49,946 nucleotides of DNA from Alphaproteobacteria bacterium. GTDB lineage: Bacteria; Pseudomonadota; Alphaproteobacteria; RF32; CAG-239. The notes beneath the pieces are model-generated. The model did not search any database. It saw nothing but the letters and a program-made list of their open reading frames with translations, and was not told where the DNA came from. Numbering within the stretch: the first letter of the stretch is position 1; each line of letters starts with the position of its first letter. Location: positions 1 through 49,946 of the forward strand of contig JAGBLF010000001.1 in NCBI GenBank assembly GCA_017635595.1, given 5' to 3'. The position numbers and the translations under genes are program-made. Below, in pieces: positions 27,496-36,495 of this stretch.

Positions 27496-28374
27496 ATGAA
27501 ACAGTTTGATGATACTCAGCAATCGCAGTATTATGGTAATTACCGCGAAGTGTTCTTGGTAATAGGCTCGTTTCTGGTAATGGTCTTATATCTCAGAATC
27601 CCTTTATCCGAACAGGATGTCGGGAAATGGATGTTAACGACTGCTCTTACAGCAACCGCCATTATCAACCTAGCTCTTTATCTGGTTCCCATGCCTCAAA
27701 GATCCGTGTTTATTCCCCTCTACCCTTATGCTAAAGCAAATGCTTTTTCAAGTTTGATGTGGCTTATCGTTTCTTTGGCTGTCGGCTGGAGATCCGTTTT
27801 TGTTTTCGACTGGCAAGGGGTTGGTTTAACAATCGCCTGTGTTGTTGTCGGATTTTTAATGATTGTGGTTGGTACTTTTGTTCATTTATTTTTACGGACA
27901 TTTGCCATGAACAATATGATTCTCGAAGACTATCGCAATGAACACAACGGCAATGTTGAAAAATACTGGCAAGGACATCTTCCGGATAGAGTTGATAACT
28001 ATGTCAAGCCGCGCTATGTTTATGCTGACGGTGACGAGAGTGAGACACCCCGTCCCGAAGGCGGTCAGGTTATCGGATACCGTATCAGCCCGACACTGGT
28101 TATTCATAGTGCAACCTGTTCGCAGAACTATTCCGACGAATTTTTATTGGCTTTTGTGGCTAAATTCGGCGGCAAATTACTTACCGCGGATGATGTTAAA
28201 GTCCTTAAAAAGAACTGGAATGTTGTATCAAAAATGCGCACCGATATTGGTGAAGCCCCGTTACCGTTGCCTTTTTTTTGGTATGCCGGAACATCTCATC
28301 TGGAATCAACGCACTATCGTGAAAACTTCATCGAATCCGACCCGCAATCCAGTGCCGTCATCATGAAACGTTAA
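27496..28374 (+). CDS. Unknown four-helix membrane protein with cytosolic C-terminal domain
   Basis: Not recognised. The 292 residues begin with a polar Q-rich stretch (MKQFDDTQQSQYYGNY). About four hydrophobic segments follow (residues 19-38, 45-64, 82-104, 108-132), then a soluble domain of ~150 residues with few hydrophobic stretches (GGQVIGYRISPTLVIHSATC, DEFLLAFVAKFGGKLLTADD, PLPLPFFWYAG). The start lies in CTATTATG with no Shine-Dalgarno; the next ATG is far inside. It is a single-gene unit between its promoter and a shared terminator with the convergent cstA. Confidence 0.7.
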   Translation: MKQFDDTQQSQYYGNYREVFLVIGSFLVMVLYLRIPLSEQDVGKWMLTTALTATAIINLALYLVPMPQRSVFIPLYPYAKANAFSSLMWLIVSLAVGWRSVFVFDWQGVGLTIACVVVGFLMIVVGTFVHLFLRTFAMNNMILEDYRNEHNGNVEKYWQGHLPDRVDNYVKPRYVYADGDESETPRPEGGQVIGYRISPTLVIHSATCSQNYSDEFLLAFVAKFGGKLLTADDVKVLKKNWNVVSKMRTDIGEAPLPLPFFWYAGTSHLESTHYRENFIESDPQSSAVIMKR

Positions 28375-28390
28375 ACTGTCCTTTTATTTT

Positions 28391-28428
28391 ATACCGCCGA
28401 TTTCCATAAATCCGGCGGTATATTTTTT
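28391..28428 (+). terminator. Bidirectional terminator between 27496 gene and cstA
   Basis: Stem ATACCGCCG/CGGCGGTAT with a 13-nt loop and T-run on the plus side (28423-28428); A/T-rich on the other side. The plus T-run reaches into the last codons of cstA. Confidence 0.8.
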
Positions 28429-29839
28429 ATTTTGAATTTATTTTATGCGTTTTGTAATGCTTAAAGATAAAGCTGACTACACAAAGCACGGCGACGACTG
28501 TTCCAATAGCCGTTGACAGTGAAAGCGGTAAACGAAAGCCTATTTTATCATACAAAATATACGTCACACAAACTGATGTAATAAAACCGGCCGGAACCAA
28601 CGTCAACCAATAACATTTTTTGTGTTTTTCCAAATAAAATGTCGCCATCCACAGCGTTACGGTTGCCAGACTCTGATTTGCCCAACCGAAATAAGTCCAG
28701 ATTACGGTTAAATCAAAAAAGCTCATGGCAATACCGCCCGAAAGGACAAATATGCTGATTAATATGCGTTTTTTCAGTGTTTGATTATCTTTAAGCCAAT
28801 AATCAGCAATAGTCAGTCTGGCGGACCTGAATGCCGTATCACCGGAGGTTATTGATAGTAAAATCACCGCAATAATCGCAAACATCCCGCCGACATTTCC
28901 TAAAAAGCCTTTTGAGACTTCTGAGACGACACCGCCCGGACCACTATGATTTATTGTTTCTGCTAAGCCGCCGCTGCCACCGTAAAAGGCCATTCCGAGG
29001 GTTGCCCACATCAAAGCGACGATACCTTCGGTAATCATGGCACCGTAAAATATCGAGCGTCCGTATTTTTCATTTTGCAAGCAACGAGCCATTAGCGGCG
29101 ATTGCGTTGCATGAAAGCCGCTTAAAGCACCGCAGGCGATTGTCACAAACATCAAAGGAAAAACCGGCAACCCTTGCGGATGTAAATTTGCCAAAGTCAG
29201 TTGCGGATAAAATTCTTGGCCGCAGGTAAACAAAACTACCATCAAAGCAACCGTTACGCCAATCAAAAGCAACGCAAAAAAAGGATAAAACTTGCCGATG
29301 ATTTTATCTATCGGTAACAATGTTGCCAAAAAGTAATATAAGAACACGGCAGCCAAACACCAAGCAAACTCGACTTTAAACAAATCGGCTATCATGTGTG
29401 CCGGACTCATGGCAAATACGGCTCCGAGCAATAGTAAGAAAAGCACCATAAAAATCAGAAAAACGGTTTTGATTTCAGAACCCATATATTTTTCAACCAG
29501 CGGCACAAGTGATTTTCCACCGTTTCTGACCGATATCATACCGGCCATATAATCATGGACACCGCCGGCAAAAATAGAACCGAGTACAATCCAAAACAGG
29601 GCTATCGGCCCGTACAAAGCTCCCAAAATTGCGCCGAAAACCGGTCCCAATCCGGCAATATTCAAAAACTGAATTAAAAAGATACGCCATGTCGGTAATA
29701 CCATAAAATCAACATTATCACATTTTTCCACTGCCGGGGTTACTTTTTTCTCATCGGCACCGAAAACTTTTTCAACCACCCGTCCGTATACGGCATATCC
29801 GGATATAAGGCAAACTACTGCCAGTAAAAAAACAATCAT
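28427..29839 (-). CDS. cstA: CstA family carbon starvation / pyruvate carrier
   Basis: Inner-membrane transporter of the CstA family, shown in enterobacteria to take up pyruvate and peptides. The 470 residues have about 13 hydrophobic helices; the family signature blocks FLNIAGLGPVFGAILGALYG, FAGGVHDYMAGMISVRNGGK and SGFHATQSPLMARCL are intact. It is the short form, lacking the ~200 extra C-terminal residues of E. coli CstA, as in many anaerobes. AAGGAG precedes the ATG. Monocistronic; divergent from the hydrolase gene. Pyruvate exchange would fit the lactate and hydrogen fermentation encoded nearby. Confidence 0.92.
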   Translation of the reverse strand: MIVFLLAVVCLISGYAVYGRVVEKVFGADEKKVTPAVEKCDNVDFMVLPTWRIFLIQFLNIAGLGPVFGAILGALYGPIALFWIVLGSIFAGGVHDYMAGMISVRNGGKSLVPLVEKYMGSEIKTVFLIFMVLFLLLLGAVFAMSPAHMIADLFKVEFAWCLAAVFLYYFLATLLPIDKIIGKFYPFFALLLIGVTVALMVVLFTCGQEFYPQLTLANLHPQGLPVFPLMFVTIACGALSGFHATQSPLMARCLQNEKYGRSIFYGAMITEGIVALMWATLGMAFYGGSGGLAETINHSGPGGVVSEVSKGFLGNVGGMFAIIAVILLSITSGDTAFRSARLTIADYWLKDNQTLKKRILISIFVLSGGIAMSFFDLTVIWTYFGWANQSLATVTLWMATFYLEKHKKCYWLTLVPAGFITSVCVTYILYDKIGFRLPLSLSTAIGTVVAVLCVVSFIFKHYKTHKINSK

Positions 29840-29862
29840 TAATATCTCCTTTTGTTTTTTCT

Positions 29863-29890
29863 AAGATAACCCTATATTTTTCTTAAGCAA
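29863..29890 (-). promoter_or_regulatory. Candidate promoter of cstA
   Basis: Minus strand TTGCTT, 16-nt spacer, TATCTT, with the ATG about 20 nt beyond the -10 element. Confidence 0.4.
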
Positions 29891-29902
29891 GCTAAAATCA
29901 AT

Positions 29903-29930
29903 TTGAAATGCACAAAAAATATGTTAATAT
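29903..29930 (+). promoter_or_regulatory. Candidate promoter of the alpha/beta hydrolase gene
   Basis: TTGAAA, 16-nt spacer, TAATAT, about 27 nt before the ATG. Confidence 0.4.
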
Positions 29931-29957
29931 AGCAGCATTGTAATAAGGATATAAAAC

Positions 29958-30797
29958 ATGAAAAAATTTTTAATTATCGGACTTTTGTTTTTTACAAGCG
30001 CGTGCGGTATTGTGCACACTGACTTTCGGGTTAAAAACGCACAAGATGAGAATATTTATGTTCAAGTTGACGGGATAGATCAGGCATCCGAACATAAGTT
30101 GGTTTTTATTCAGCACGGCTTGGCCTCTTATATGGAACATCAGGTTGTCCAAACGGCTAAAAAAGCCTTTTCGGATAACGGCTATACCGTTGTTACTTTT
30201 GACTCGCGCCACTCTACCGGTGAAAGCGGTAATGATGTAGAAAAGGCACGGCTTTCTACCTTTGAAGAAGACTTGGACACCGTTATCGATTGGGCTAAAA
30301 CACAACCGTTTTACAGCGAACCTTTTGCCCTCGCCGGTCATTCGCTCGGCGGTGCCTCGGTATTGCAATACAGTGCCGAACATCCAAAGCAGGTTAGTCT
30401 CTTAATACCGGTTACACCGGTTATAAGCGGACAACTGTGGAAAAAATCATGCATGCAAAATATGACCGATTTTTGTCGGCGTTGGAAAAAGGACGGAACT
30501 TACGAATATACCGATCAACAGAACAGCCGAACCGTGCAAATTCCTTATGCCGTCGTTGCCGATTGCCAAAATTACAATGCCTATAAACAGGCCGACAAAA
30601 TTACCGCCGATACGTTATTAATCGGCGCTCAAAAAGATATTATTATCGATACACAAAATCTGCGGCAATTGGCAAAATCGATATCCGGCGGCAAATCCGT
30701 TATTATATCCGACAGCGGACATAACTTTACGCAAAAACAGAATCAGACGGATTTATACCGCGTTATTGATAAGTTTATTAAAGATAATCAGTTATGA
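29958..30797 (+). CDS. Alpha/beta hydrolase, probable lipoprotein
   Basis: A 279-residue serine hydrolase. The N-terminus is a short signal with a weak lipobox (FFTSAC, Cys16), so it may be lipid-anchored in the periplasm. The oxyanion region is FIQHGLASYMEHQV, the nucleophile elbow GHSLGG (Ser129), then an acid in GAQKDIII and histidine in SDSGHNF. The fold resembles monoglyceride lipase/lysophospholipase-type enzymes, but the substrate is unknown. AAGGA precedes the ATG. The end overlaps the convergent unknown gene by 6 bp. Confidence 0.85.
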   Translation: MKKFLIIGLLFFTSACGIVHTDFRVKNAQDENIYVQVDGIDQASEHKLVFIQHGLASYMEHQVVQTAKKAFSDNGYTVVTFDSRHSTGESGNDVEKARLSTFEEDLDTVIDWAKTQPFYSEPFALAGHSLGGASVLQYSAEHPKQVSLLIPVTPVISGQLWKKSCMQNMTDFCRRWKKDGTYEYTDQQNSRTVQIPYAVVADCQNYNAYKQADKITADTLLIGAQKDIIIDTQNLRQLAKSISGGKSVIISDSGHNFTQKQNQTDLYRVIDKFIKDNQL

Positions 30798-31313
30798 TTT
30801 ATCTTCGTTAATTCCTAAGATAACTTTTGCCGGCACTACATTACGCAGTTTTGCATTACCCTCGGCATCAATGTATGAAATAAGACTCGGATCAATTTCC
30901 AAATCGGCAACACTGTTGATTTTAACCAGGCTCATATCTATCGTACCGAATAGCTGCTCGCGGGCCTTATCAAGCGCCGACTGAATTTTTTCGGATAAAT
31001 GATTAACATTGCACAAAATCGCATAACCGTGTTGATATTTACCCTCTTTTTCAGCAACTTTTATCCATAAAAACGGGATAAAATCCGTTTTCCAATTCTT
31101 TTTACCCACCATTCCTTTTTCAAAAGTTGTTAAAGCCCAACCCAGCACGTTATACGGATGTGCCGCACACTTTTGCTTTAACTCTTTGCTGATATTAGCG
31201 TGATCGATTTTGATTTTAATCGCATGAGTCGGTTTGTATTTGCCGTCAATCACCTTAATTATGGCTTTGGCGAACTGTTTAATTTTCACATCGTTCGAAT
31301 TTACAGGGGGCAT
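30792..31313 (-). CDS. Unknown cytosolic protein
   Basis: Not recognised. 173 residues, lysine-rich, no signal or membrane segment. It has an amphipathic beginning (NDVKIKQFAKAIIKVIDGKY) and a central aromatic stretch (DFIPFLWIKVAEKEGKYQHG), followed by a probable helix (NHLSEKIQSALDKAREQLFG). AAAGGAG lies upstream of the ATG, which supports the start. It is flanked by the hydrolase (6-bp tail overlap) and the hydrogenase, with no obvious functional link. Confidence 0.7.
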   Translation of the reverse strand: MPPVNSNDVKIKQFAKAIIKVIDGKYKPTHAIKIKIDHANISKELKQKCAAHPYNVLGWALTTFEKGMVGKKNWKTDFIPFLWIKVAEKEGKYQHGYAILCNVNHLSEKIQSALDKAREQLFGTIDMSLVKINSVADLEIDPSLISYIDAEGNAKLRNVVPAKVILGINEDKS

Positions 31314-31447
31314 CTTAAACTCCTTTCGATCAGCGATATTAAGTTAGTTAACGATTATAATATATAACTCCAGTAAATTATATGCAACAATCTTTTATTA
31401 TCCATTAACGGATAATATTCATCGAATATGATTTTTCAGCGTAAAAT

Positions 31448-32911
31448 TTATTTTTTATCGTCAGCCAAAGATTGTCCTTTATCGCCATATTCTTTTACCT
31501 TTTTGAAGGCCTCTTTAAAAGCACCCATACAGGCATTTCCGGCTATGCATCCGCCCGGACAGCACATAATCTCAATCAAATTGCCGGTCGGGCATTTTCC
31601 GGTTTTGGCATAAACTTTCAAATCACGCACGGCGGCTTTATCCAAACCGTTGATGACAACCGGCTTAACGGCATCTTTTTCACCGCGCCATGCAGCCTGA
31701 ACCGAGCGGGCAACACCGCCGGAAAGCGCAAATTCACGCGCTTCTTTGGAGCTTTGATAATCAAATTCTTTATTTTCACAAGTTTCCAATTCTATACCCA
31801 TAGCGATTAAAGTCGCGCTCAACTCTTCAAAACTCATCACATAGTTTACATCAGGATTATCCAAAACTTCGCGGCGTTTAGCAAAACACGGACTTATAAA
31901 TACAGTTACGGCGTTCGGACACTCTTTTTTGACAATCTGAGCCGTATAATACAGCGGCGTATGCGCATCCGAAACATAAGGTTTAATTTCCGGCAGATGC
32001 AATTTTACCAGCTCATTATAAGCGGCACAGCAGGACGTTGTCATAAACGGCGCACCGTTTTCCAAACGTTCCTGAAAATCTTTAGCCTCTGTTTTAGCGG
32101 TAACATCAGCTCCCTGAGCAACTTCATAAACGGCAGAGAACCCTATTTTTCGCAGAGCATCCTGAATTTGTTCCGGCGTACACGGCAAGTGTCCGATTAA
32201 TGCCGGTGCTATAAGCGCGATAACTTCTTTGCCCTCTTTAATATTTTTCAAAATATCGATAACCTGCGATTTGGCATGCGGTGCCCCGAACGGACAAGCC
32301 GATACACATTTACCGCAAGAAATACATTTATCGCTGTCAATATGGGCCAAACCGTCTTCGCCCTTGGCAATGGCACCGACCGGACAAGCTTCTTCACACG
32401 GTACTATCGTTTTAACGATGGCTCTGTACGGACAGACAGACATACATAAGCCGCATTTTTTGCATTTTTCACTGTCAATAACCGAACGATGGCCGTCATT
32501 ACTGATTGCCCCGAAACGACATGCCTTCATACACGGCTTGGCCACACAATTTTGGCACAATTCGGTTACAAAAACTTTTGATGACGGACAACCTTTGCAG
32601 GCGTTTTGCAAAACAGTTAAAGGTTCCGGTTCCGGCCTTTCCCGCTCTAATGCACGTTTGGCAAAATCCGAAAGAAGCGTTTTTTCATCATCATCTTCCA
32701 TAGCAAAACCCAATCCGGCAATAGTTCTGGAGCGCAAAACGGCACGCTCTTTATACACACAGCAACGGAACGGAACCTCACATCCTTTCGGGCGCATTTC
32801 ATACGGTATAAGTCGGGTATTCTCAGCAAAATCATCCGATAAAAAGGCTTTTATTAACCGTATCAAGACTTCTTGTTTTAAGCGTTTGGTATCTGATTCC
32901 ATAATTTCCAT
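31448..32911 (-). CDS. Monomeric [FeFe] hydrogenase, ferredoxin-type (group B-like)
   Basis: Cytosolic H2-producing enzyme using reduced ferredoxin, by family. 487 residues: an N-terminal ~95-residue region with FRCCVYKERAVLRSR; cysteine clusters CKGC..CQNCVAKPCMKAC, CKKCGLCMSVC, CEEAC and CISCGKCVSAC; then the H domain. H-cluster motifs are TSCCAAY (first, alanine instead of the usual proline), FISPCFAKR and MCCPGGCIAGN. There is no N-terminal [2Fe-2S] ferredoxin domain and no NADH-binding partner gene, unlike the operon upstream. AGGATAG supports the first ATG. It follows hydA by 132 nt containing a hairpin, so it may be separately transcribed. Confidence 0.88.
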   Translation of the reverse strand: MEIMESDTKRLKQEVLIRLIKAFLSDDFAENTRLIPYEMRPKGCEVPFRCCVYKERAVLRSRTIAGLGFAMEDDDEKTLLSDFAKRALERERPEPEPLTVLQNACKGCPSSKVFVTELCQNCVAKPCMKACRFGAISNDGHRSVIDSEKCKKCGLCMSVCPYRAIVKTIVPCEEACPVGAIAKGEDGLAHIDSDKCISCGKCVSACPFGAPHAKSQVIDILKNIKEGKEVIALIAPALIGHLPCTPEQIQDALRKIGFSAVYEVAQGADVTAKTEAKDFQERLENGAPFMTTSCCAAYNELVKLHLPEIKPYVSDAHTPLYYTAQIVKKECPNAVTVFISPCFAKRREVLDNPDVNYVMSFEELSATLIAMGIELETCENKEFDYQSSKEAREFALSGGVARSVQAAWRGEKDAVKPVVINGLDKAAVRDLKVYAKTGKCPTGNLIEIMCCPGGCIAGNACMGAFKEAFKKVKEYGDKGQSLADDKK

Positions 32912-32961
32912 TGTCTATCCTATTCTTTGGCATACTGCTTTTTTGCATCTATGCGCGGTTC

Positions 32962-33026
32962 ATATATAAAAAGCAACAAGCTCTTAAATTCAGGTATGTT
33001 TAATACAACAAAACTTAAGAGCTTGT
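32962..33026 (-). terminator. Inverted repeat / probable terminator after hydA
   Basis: A perfect 12-bp inverted repeat ACAAGCTCTTAA (32976-32987) / TTAAGAGCTTGT (33015-33026) with a 27-nt loop, followed on the minus strand by TTGCTTTTTATA. The loop is long for an intrinsic terminator, so a regulatory or processing role is also possible. Confidence 0.5.
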
Positions 33027-33043
33027 CAAATATAAATCATCAA

Positions 33044-34807
33044 TTATTTGTATAACTTGCGCTTGCAATATTTGGTGTGTAACAGATGGTGTGATTTTTC
33101 ACCGCCGGCTTCACCCAAAAATTCATTATACAATTGCTTAATTGATTCGTTTTTATGTGATAAACGATTTTTAGCTTCAATATCTTCGGTATTCAATCCC
33201 TTAGAACGAAGCTTGCGGATATCGTTATTAATACCCCATGGTTTATCAAAGGTTGCGCCCATAACACGCGGTTGGCCGCCGCCGGCAATACAGCCGCCCG
33301 GGCAAGCCATAACTTCGATAAAGTGGTACGGCAATTCACTACCTTCAGCCTTTGCTTTATTGATAGCATCCATAACCGGTGCAACATTACCGACACCGTT
33401 AACAACGGCAATGCGAACCTTTGTACCTTTGATATCAACTTCTGCAACTTTAACGGCAGATAAGCCTTCAATTTCCTTAAAGTTTAACGTACCGAGTTCT
33501 TCGCCGGTAATATAGAAATAAGCCGTTCTCAAAGCCGCCGTCATAACGCCGCCGGTCACGCCGAAAATGGTTGCGGCACCGGAGTACTCACCTAACGGAT
33601 TATCGGCTTCTTCTTCCTTTAATTGCTTAAAGTTAATACCGGCTGCCTTAATCATCTTGGCCAGTTCACGGGTCGTAATAACCTCATCAACATCTTTATA
33701 GCCTGATGAACTCATGGTCTCATCACGTTCGATTTCCCATTTTTTGGCGGTACACGGCATAACCGAAACAACTTTTACCTTAGACGGATCAACGCCGGCC
33801 TTTTCTGCCCAATATGTTTTAACGACGGCGCCGACCATTTGGTGCGGTGATTTACACGAAGATAAATTCGGAATATTATCCGCATAATTCTTTTCCAAAT
33901 AGTCAACCCACGCCGGACAACAAGACGTAAACATCGGTAAATTATCGTTTGTTGTAAAGCGTTTTACAAATTCGGAAGCTTCTTCGATAATCGTTAAATC
34001 GGCACCGAAGTTAGTATCAAACACTTTGGTAAAGCCTAAACGGCGCAAAGCCGCATAAATTTTACCGGTTAAATTGGTACCGAAATCAAAACCGAATTCT
34101 TCGCCCAAAGCCACACGAACGGCCGGTGCAATTTGAACAACGGTTATGTTTTCTTTATCACTCAGTAAAGCGGCAACTTTTGAAGTATTGTCATAATCGG
34201 TGATTGCGCCTGTCGGGCAGTGTGCGGCACATTGACCGCATCTGATACATGGTGAATTTCCGACTTTGGTGTTATTGGCACCGGTAATTTTGGTAACAAA
34301 ACCACGGCGTAAATAACTCAAAGCCCAAACATTTTGCACATTCTGGCAAATATTGACACATCTGCCGCAAACGATACATTTTGCCGGATCAAAGACAATA
34401 GCTTTAGTGGTATCGTCTTTCGGTTCTTGCGAAACCAATTTGATAATATCGTTTCTGTCGATACCCATTTCGGCAGTTATTTCCTGTAATTCGCACTGAC
34501 CGCTTCTGGAACAGTTCAGACAATCATTCGGGTGATTACTTAAAATTAACTGCAACACAGTTTTTCTGATTTCTTTAAGTTCGGCATCCGACGTAACAAC
34601 TTCCATACCTTCGGCAGCAGGCGTTGAACAGGCACGCATAATGCGTCCGCCGACTTTAACGATACACAAACCGCAACCGGCACTCGGATCAACATCCGGA
34701 TGTTTGCAAAGAGTCGGAATATTAATTTGAGCTTGTCTGGCAGCATCTAAAATGCTTGTGCCGTCCTCAACCTCAACGTCTATATTGTCAATTTTCAATT
34801 TAACCAT
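33044..34807 (-). CDS. hydA: NADH-dependent [FeFe] hydrogenase catalytic subunit HydA/HndD (group A6-like)
   Basis: Catalytic subunit that reduces protons to H2. 587 residues. In order: a [2Fe-2S] ferredoxin domain (CKHPDVDPSAGCGLC..C, residues ~34-62), the His-ligated cluster (HPNDCLNCSRSGQCELQ), two [4Fe-4S] clusters (CIVCGRCVNIC and CIRCGQCAAHCPTGA), then the H domain with FTSCCPAWVDYLEKNYAD, SVMPCTAKKWE and MACPGGCIAGGGQPR. The C-terminal small-subunit region ends in HHLLHTKYCKRK. There is no extra C-terminal [2Fe-2S] domain, unlike the Thermotoga bifurcating enzyme. GGAG upstream; 5 nt after hydB. Confidence 0.95.
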   Translation of the reverse strand: MVKLKIDNIDVEVEDGTSILDAARQAQINIPTLCKHPDVDPSAGCGLCIVKVGGRIMRACSTPAAEGMEVVTSDAELKEIRKTVLQLILSNHPNDCLNCSRSGQCELQEITAEMGIDRNDIIKLVSQEPKDDTTKAIVFDPAKCIVCGRCVNICQNVQNVWALSYLRRGFVTKITGANNTKVGNSPCIRCGQCAAHCPTGAITDYDNTSKVAALLSDKENITVVQIAPAVRVALGEEFGFDFGTNLTGKIYAALRRLGFTKVFDTNFGADLTIIEEASEFVKRFTTNDNLPMFTSCCPAWVDYLEKNYADNIPNLSSCKSPHQMVGAVVKTYWAEKAGVDPSKVKVVSVMPCTAKKWEIERDETMSSSGYKDVDEVITTRELAKMIKAAGINFKQLKEEEADNPLGEYSGAATIFGVTGGVMTAALRTAYFYITGEELGTLNFKEIEGLSAVKVAEVDIKGTKVRIAVVNGVGNVAPVMDAINKAKAEGSELPYHFIEVMACPGGCIAGGGQPRVMGATFDKPWGINNDIRKLRSKGLNTEDIEAKNRLSHKNESIKQLYNEFLGEAGGEKSHHLLHTKYCKRKLYK

Positions 34808-34812
34808 GCTGA

Positions 34813-36492
34813 TTACTCCTTCTCATTACCGTCAAGCAATTTGTTTGTATATTCTTCTTCATAAAAACGAAGCGTCGATAATACCGGATTCGGTGCCGTC
34901 TGCCCTAAACCGCACAACGAAGCCTTTTGCATGGCAAAAGCGATTTTTTTCAATTGTTCCAAATCTTTCTTTTTGCCGCGGCCGCGATTTATTTTATCTA
35001 GCAGCAGTAACATCTGTTTTCCGCCGATACGGCACGGAGCGCACTTACCGCAAGATTCATCTACGGTAAAATCCAAATAGAACTTAGCCAATGAAACCAT
35101 ATCTGAAGAATCATCAATAACAATCATACCGCCTGAGCCCATGATAGAACCTACTTTTTTCAGTTCTTCATAGCAAACAGGCATATCTAAATATTTGGCA
35201 GGGATAACACCGCCGGACGGGCCGCCGGTTTGAACGGCTTTCAAAGTTTTTCCTTCCGGAACACCGCCGCCGATTTCATTGACGATTTCACTAATGGTGG
35301 TACCCATCGGCACTTCAATCAAACCGGAGTGCTTAACCTGACCGGTCAAGGCGAATACTTTTGTTCCTTTGGAAGTTTCGGTACCGAAAGAGGCAAACCA
35401 ATCCGCTCCTTTGAGCATAATTTTAGAAACATTTGCCAATGTTTCAACGTTATTAACGCAAGACGGTTTTTCCCACAATCCTTTGTTTGTCGGATACGGC
35501 GGACGCGGACGCGGTGTTCCTCTGGCACCTTCAATGGAATGAATAAGTGCTGTTTCTTCACCGCAAACAAATGCACCGGCACCCAAACGAATATCTACGT
35601 TAAAGGAGAACCCCGTACCCATAATATTATTACCGAGCAACAGTTTTTTACGGCATTCCTGAATAGCTTTTTTCAATCTTTCAACCGCCAACGGATATTC
35701 GGCTCTGATATAGAACCAACCTGAAGTTGCACCGATGGCATAAGCGGCTATCATCATACCTTCAATAACGGCGTGCGGATCACCTTCCAAAATGGAACGA
35801 TCCATATAAGCGCCCGGATCACCTTCGTCACCGTTACAAATAATGAATTTTTCATCGACCGTCGGCACTTTGGCTGCCAATTCCCATTTCATACCGGTTG
35901 AAAAACCACCGCCGCCGCGACCGCGAAGTCCGGATTTTTTAATCAATTCAACAACCTCTTGCGGTGTCATGGTTTTCAAAGCTTTTTCCAAAGCCAAATA
36001 ACCGCCTCTGGCCATATATTCTTCAATATCTTCCGGATCAATATGACCGGCATTCTTCAAAACAACCTTTTCTTGTTTGGTAAAGAACGGCATATCCAAA
36101 GACAAAACGTGTTGATTTAATTCTTCCGGCAAAACAACATCGCCATCGGAAGAAAGTCCCGGAATAACACATTTTTCCATAATAGCTCGGGTAACATCAC
36201 TGTTAACATGCTTAAATAAAATATCCTTTTTACCTTTGATTTCAACCCTGATAAGCGGTCCTTGAGCACACAAACCCATACAACCGGTTGCCACAATCCG
36301 TACTTTATCCGTTAAATTATTTTCTTCCAAAATTTGTTTTGCCAACGCAATCAAATCATCACTGCCGGAGGACTTACAGCCGGTTGAATGGCAACAATAA
36401 ATACTGCAATCGTATTTTTCGATTTCTTCCAGTTTTTTACGGGCAATTTCGTGGATATCAAACTTTTTCAAAATTTCAGCCATATCTACCAT
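34813..36492 (-). CDS. hydB: Hydrogenase flavoprotein subunit HydB (NuoF-like)
   Basis: NADH-oxidising subunit that passes electrons to HydA. 559 residues: an N-terminal thioredoxin-like [2Fe-2S] domain (CHSTGC..GCMGLC, residues ~35-90), the NuoF fold with FMN/NADH loop GLRGRGGGGFSTGMKW and NGDEGDPGAYMDRSILEGDP, an SLBB region, and the [4Fe-4S] site SCGKCAPCRIGGKQM..SLCGLG. The chain ends right after this; the C-terminal 2x[4Fe-4S] ferredoxin domain typical of electron-bifurcating HydB is missing. The strong AAGGAGG is inside the end of hydC, 3 nt between genes. Confidence 0.93.
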   Translation of the reverse strand: MVDMAEILKKFDIHEIARKKLEEIEKYDCSIYCCHSTGCKSSGSDDLIALAKQILEENNLTDKVRIVATGCMGLCAQGPLIRVEIKGKKDILFKHVNSDVTRAIMEKCVIPGLSSDGDVVLPEELNQHVLSLDMPFFTKQEKVVLKNAGHIDPEDIEEYMARGGYLALEKALKTMTPQEVVELIKKSGLRGRGGGGFSTGMKWELAAKVPTVDEKFIICNGDEGDPGAYMDRSILEGDPHAVIEGMMIAAYAIGATSGWFYIRAEYPLAVERLKKAIQECRKKLLLGNNIMGTGFSFNVDIRLGAGAFVCGEETALIHSIEGARGTPRPRPPYPTNKGLWEKPSCVNNVETLANVSKIMLKGADWFASFGTETSKGTKVFALTGQVKHSGLIEVPMGTTISEIVNEIGGGVPEGKTLKAVQTGGPSGGVIPAKYLDMPVCYEELKKVGSIMGSGGMIVIDDSSDMVSLAKFYLDFTVDESCGKCAPCRIGGKQMLLLLDKINRGRGKKKDLEQLKKIAFAMQKASLCGLGQTAPNPVLSTLRFYEEEYTNKLLDGNEKE

Positions 36493-36495
36493 GTT

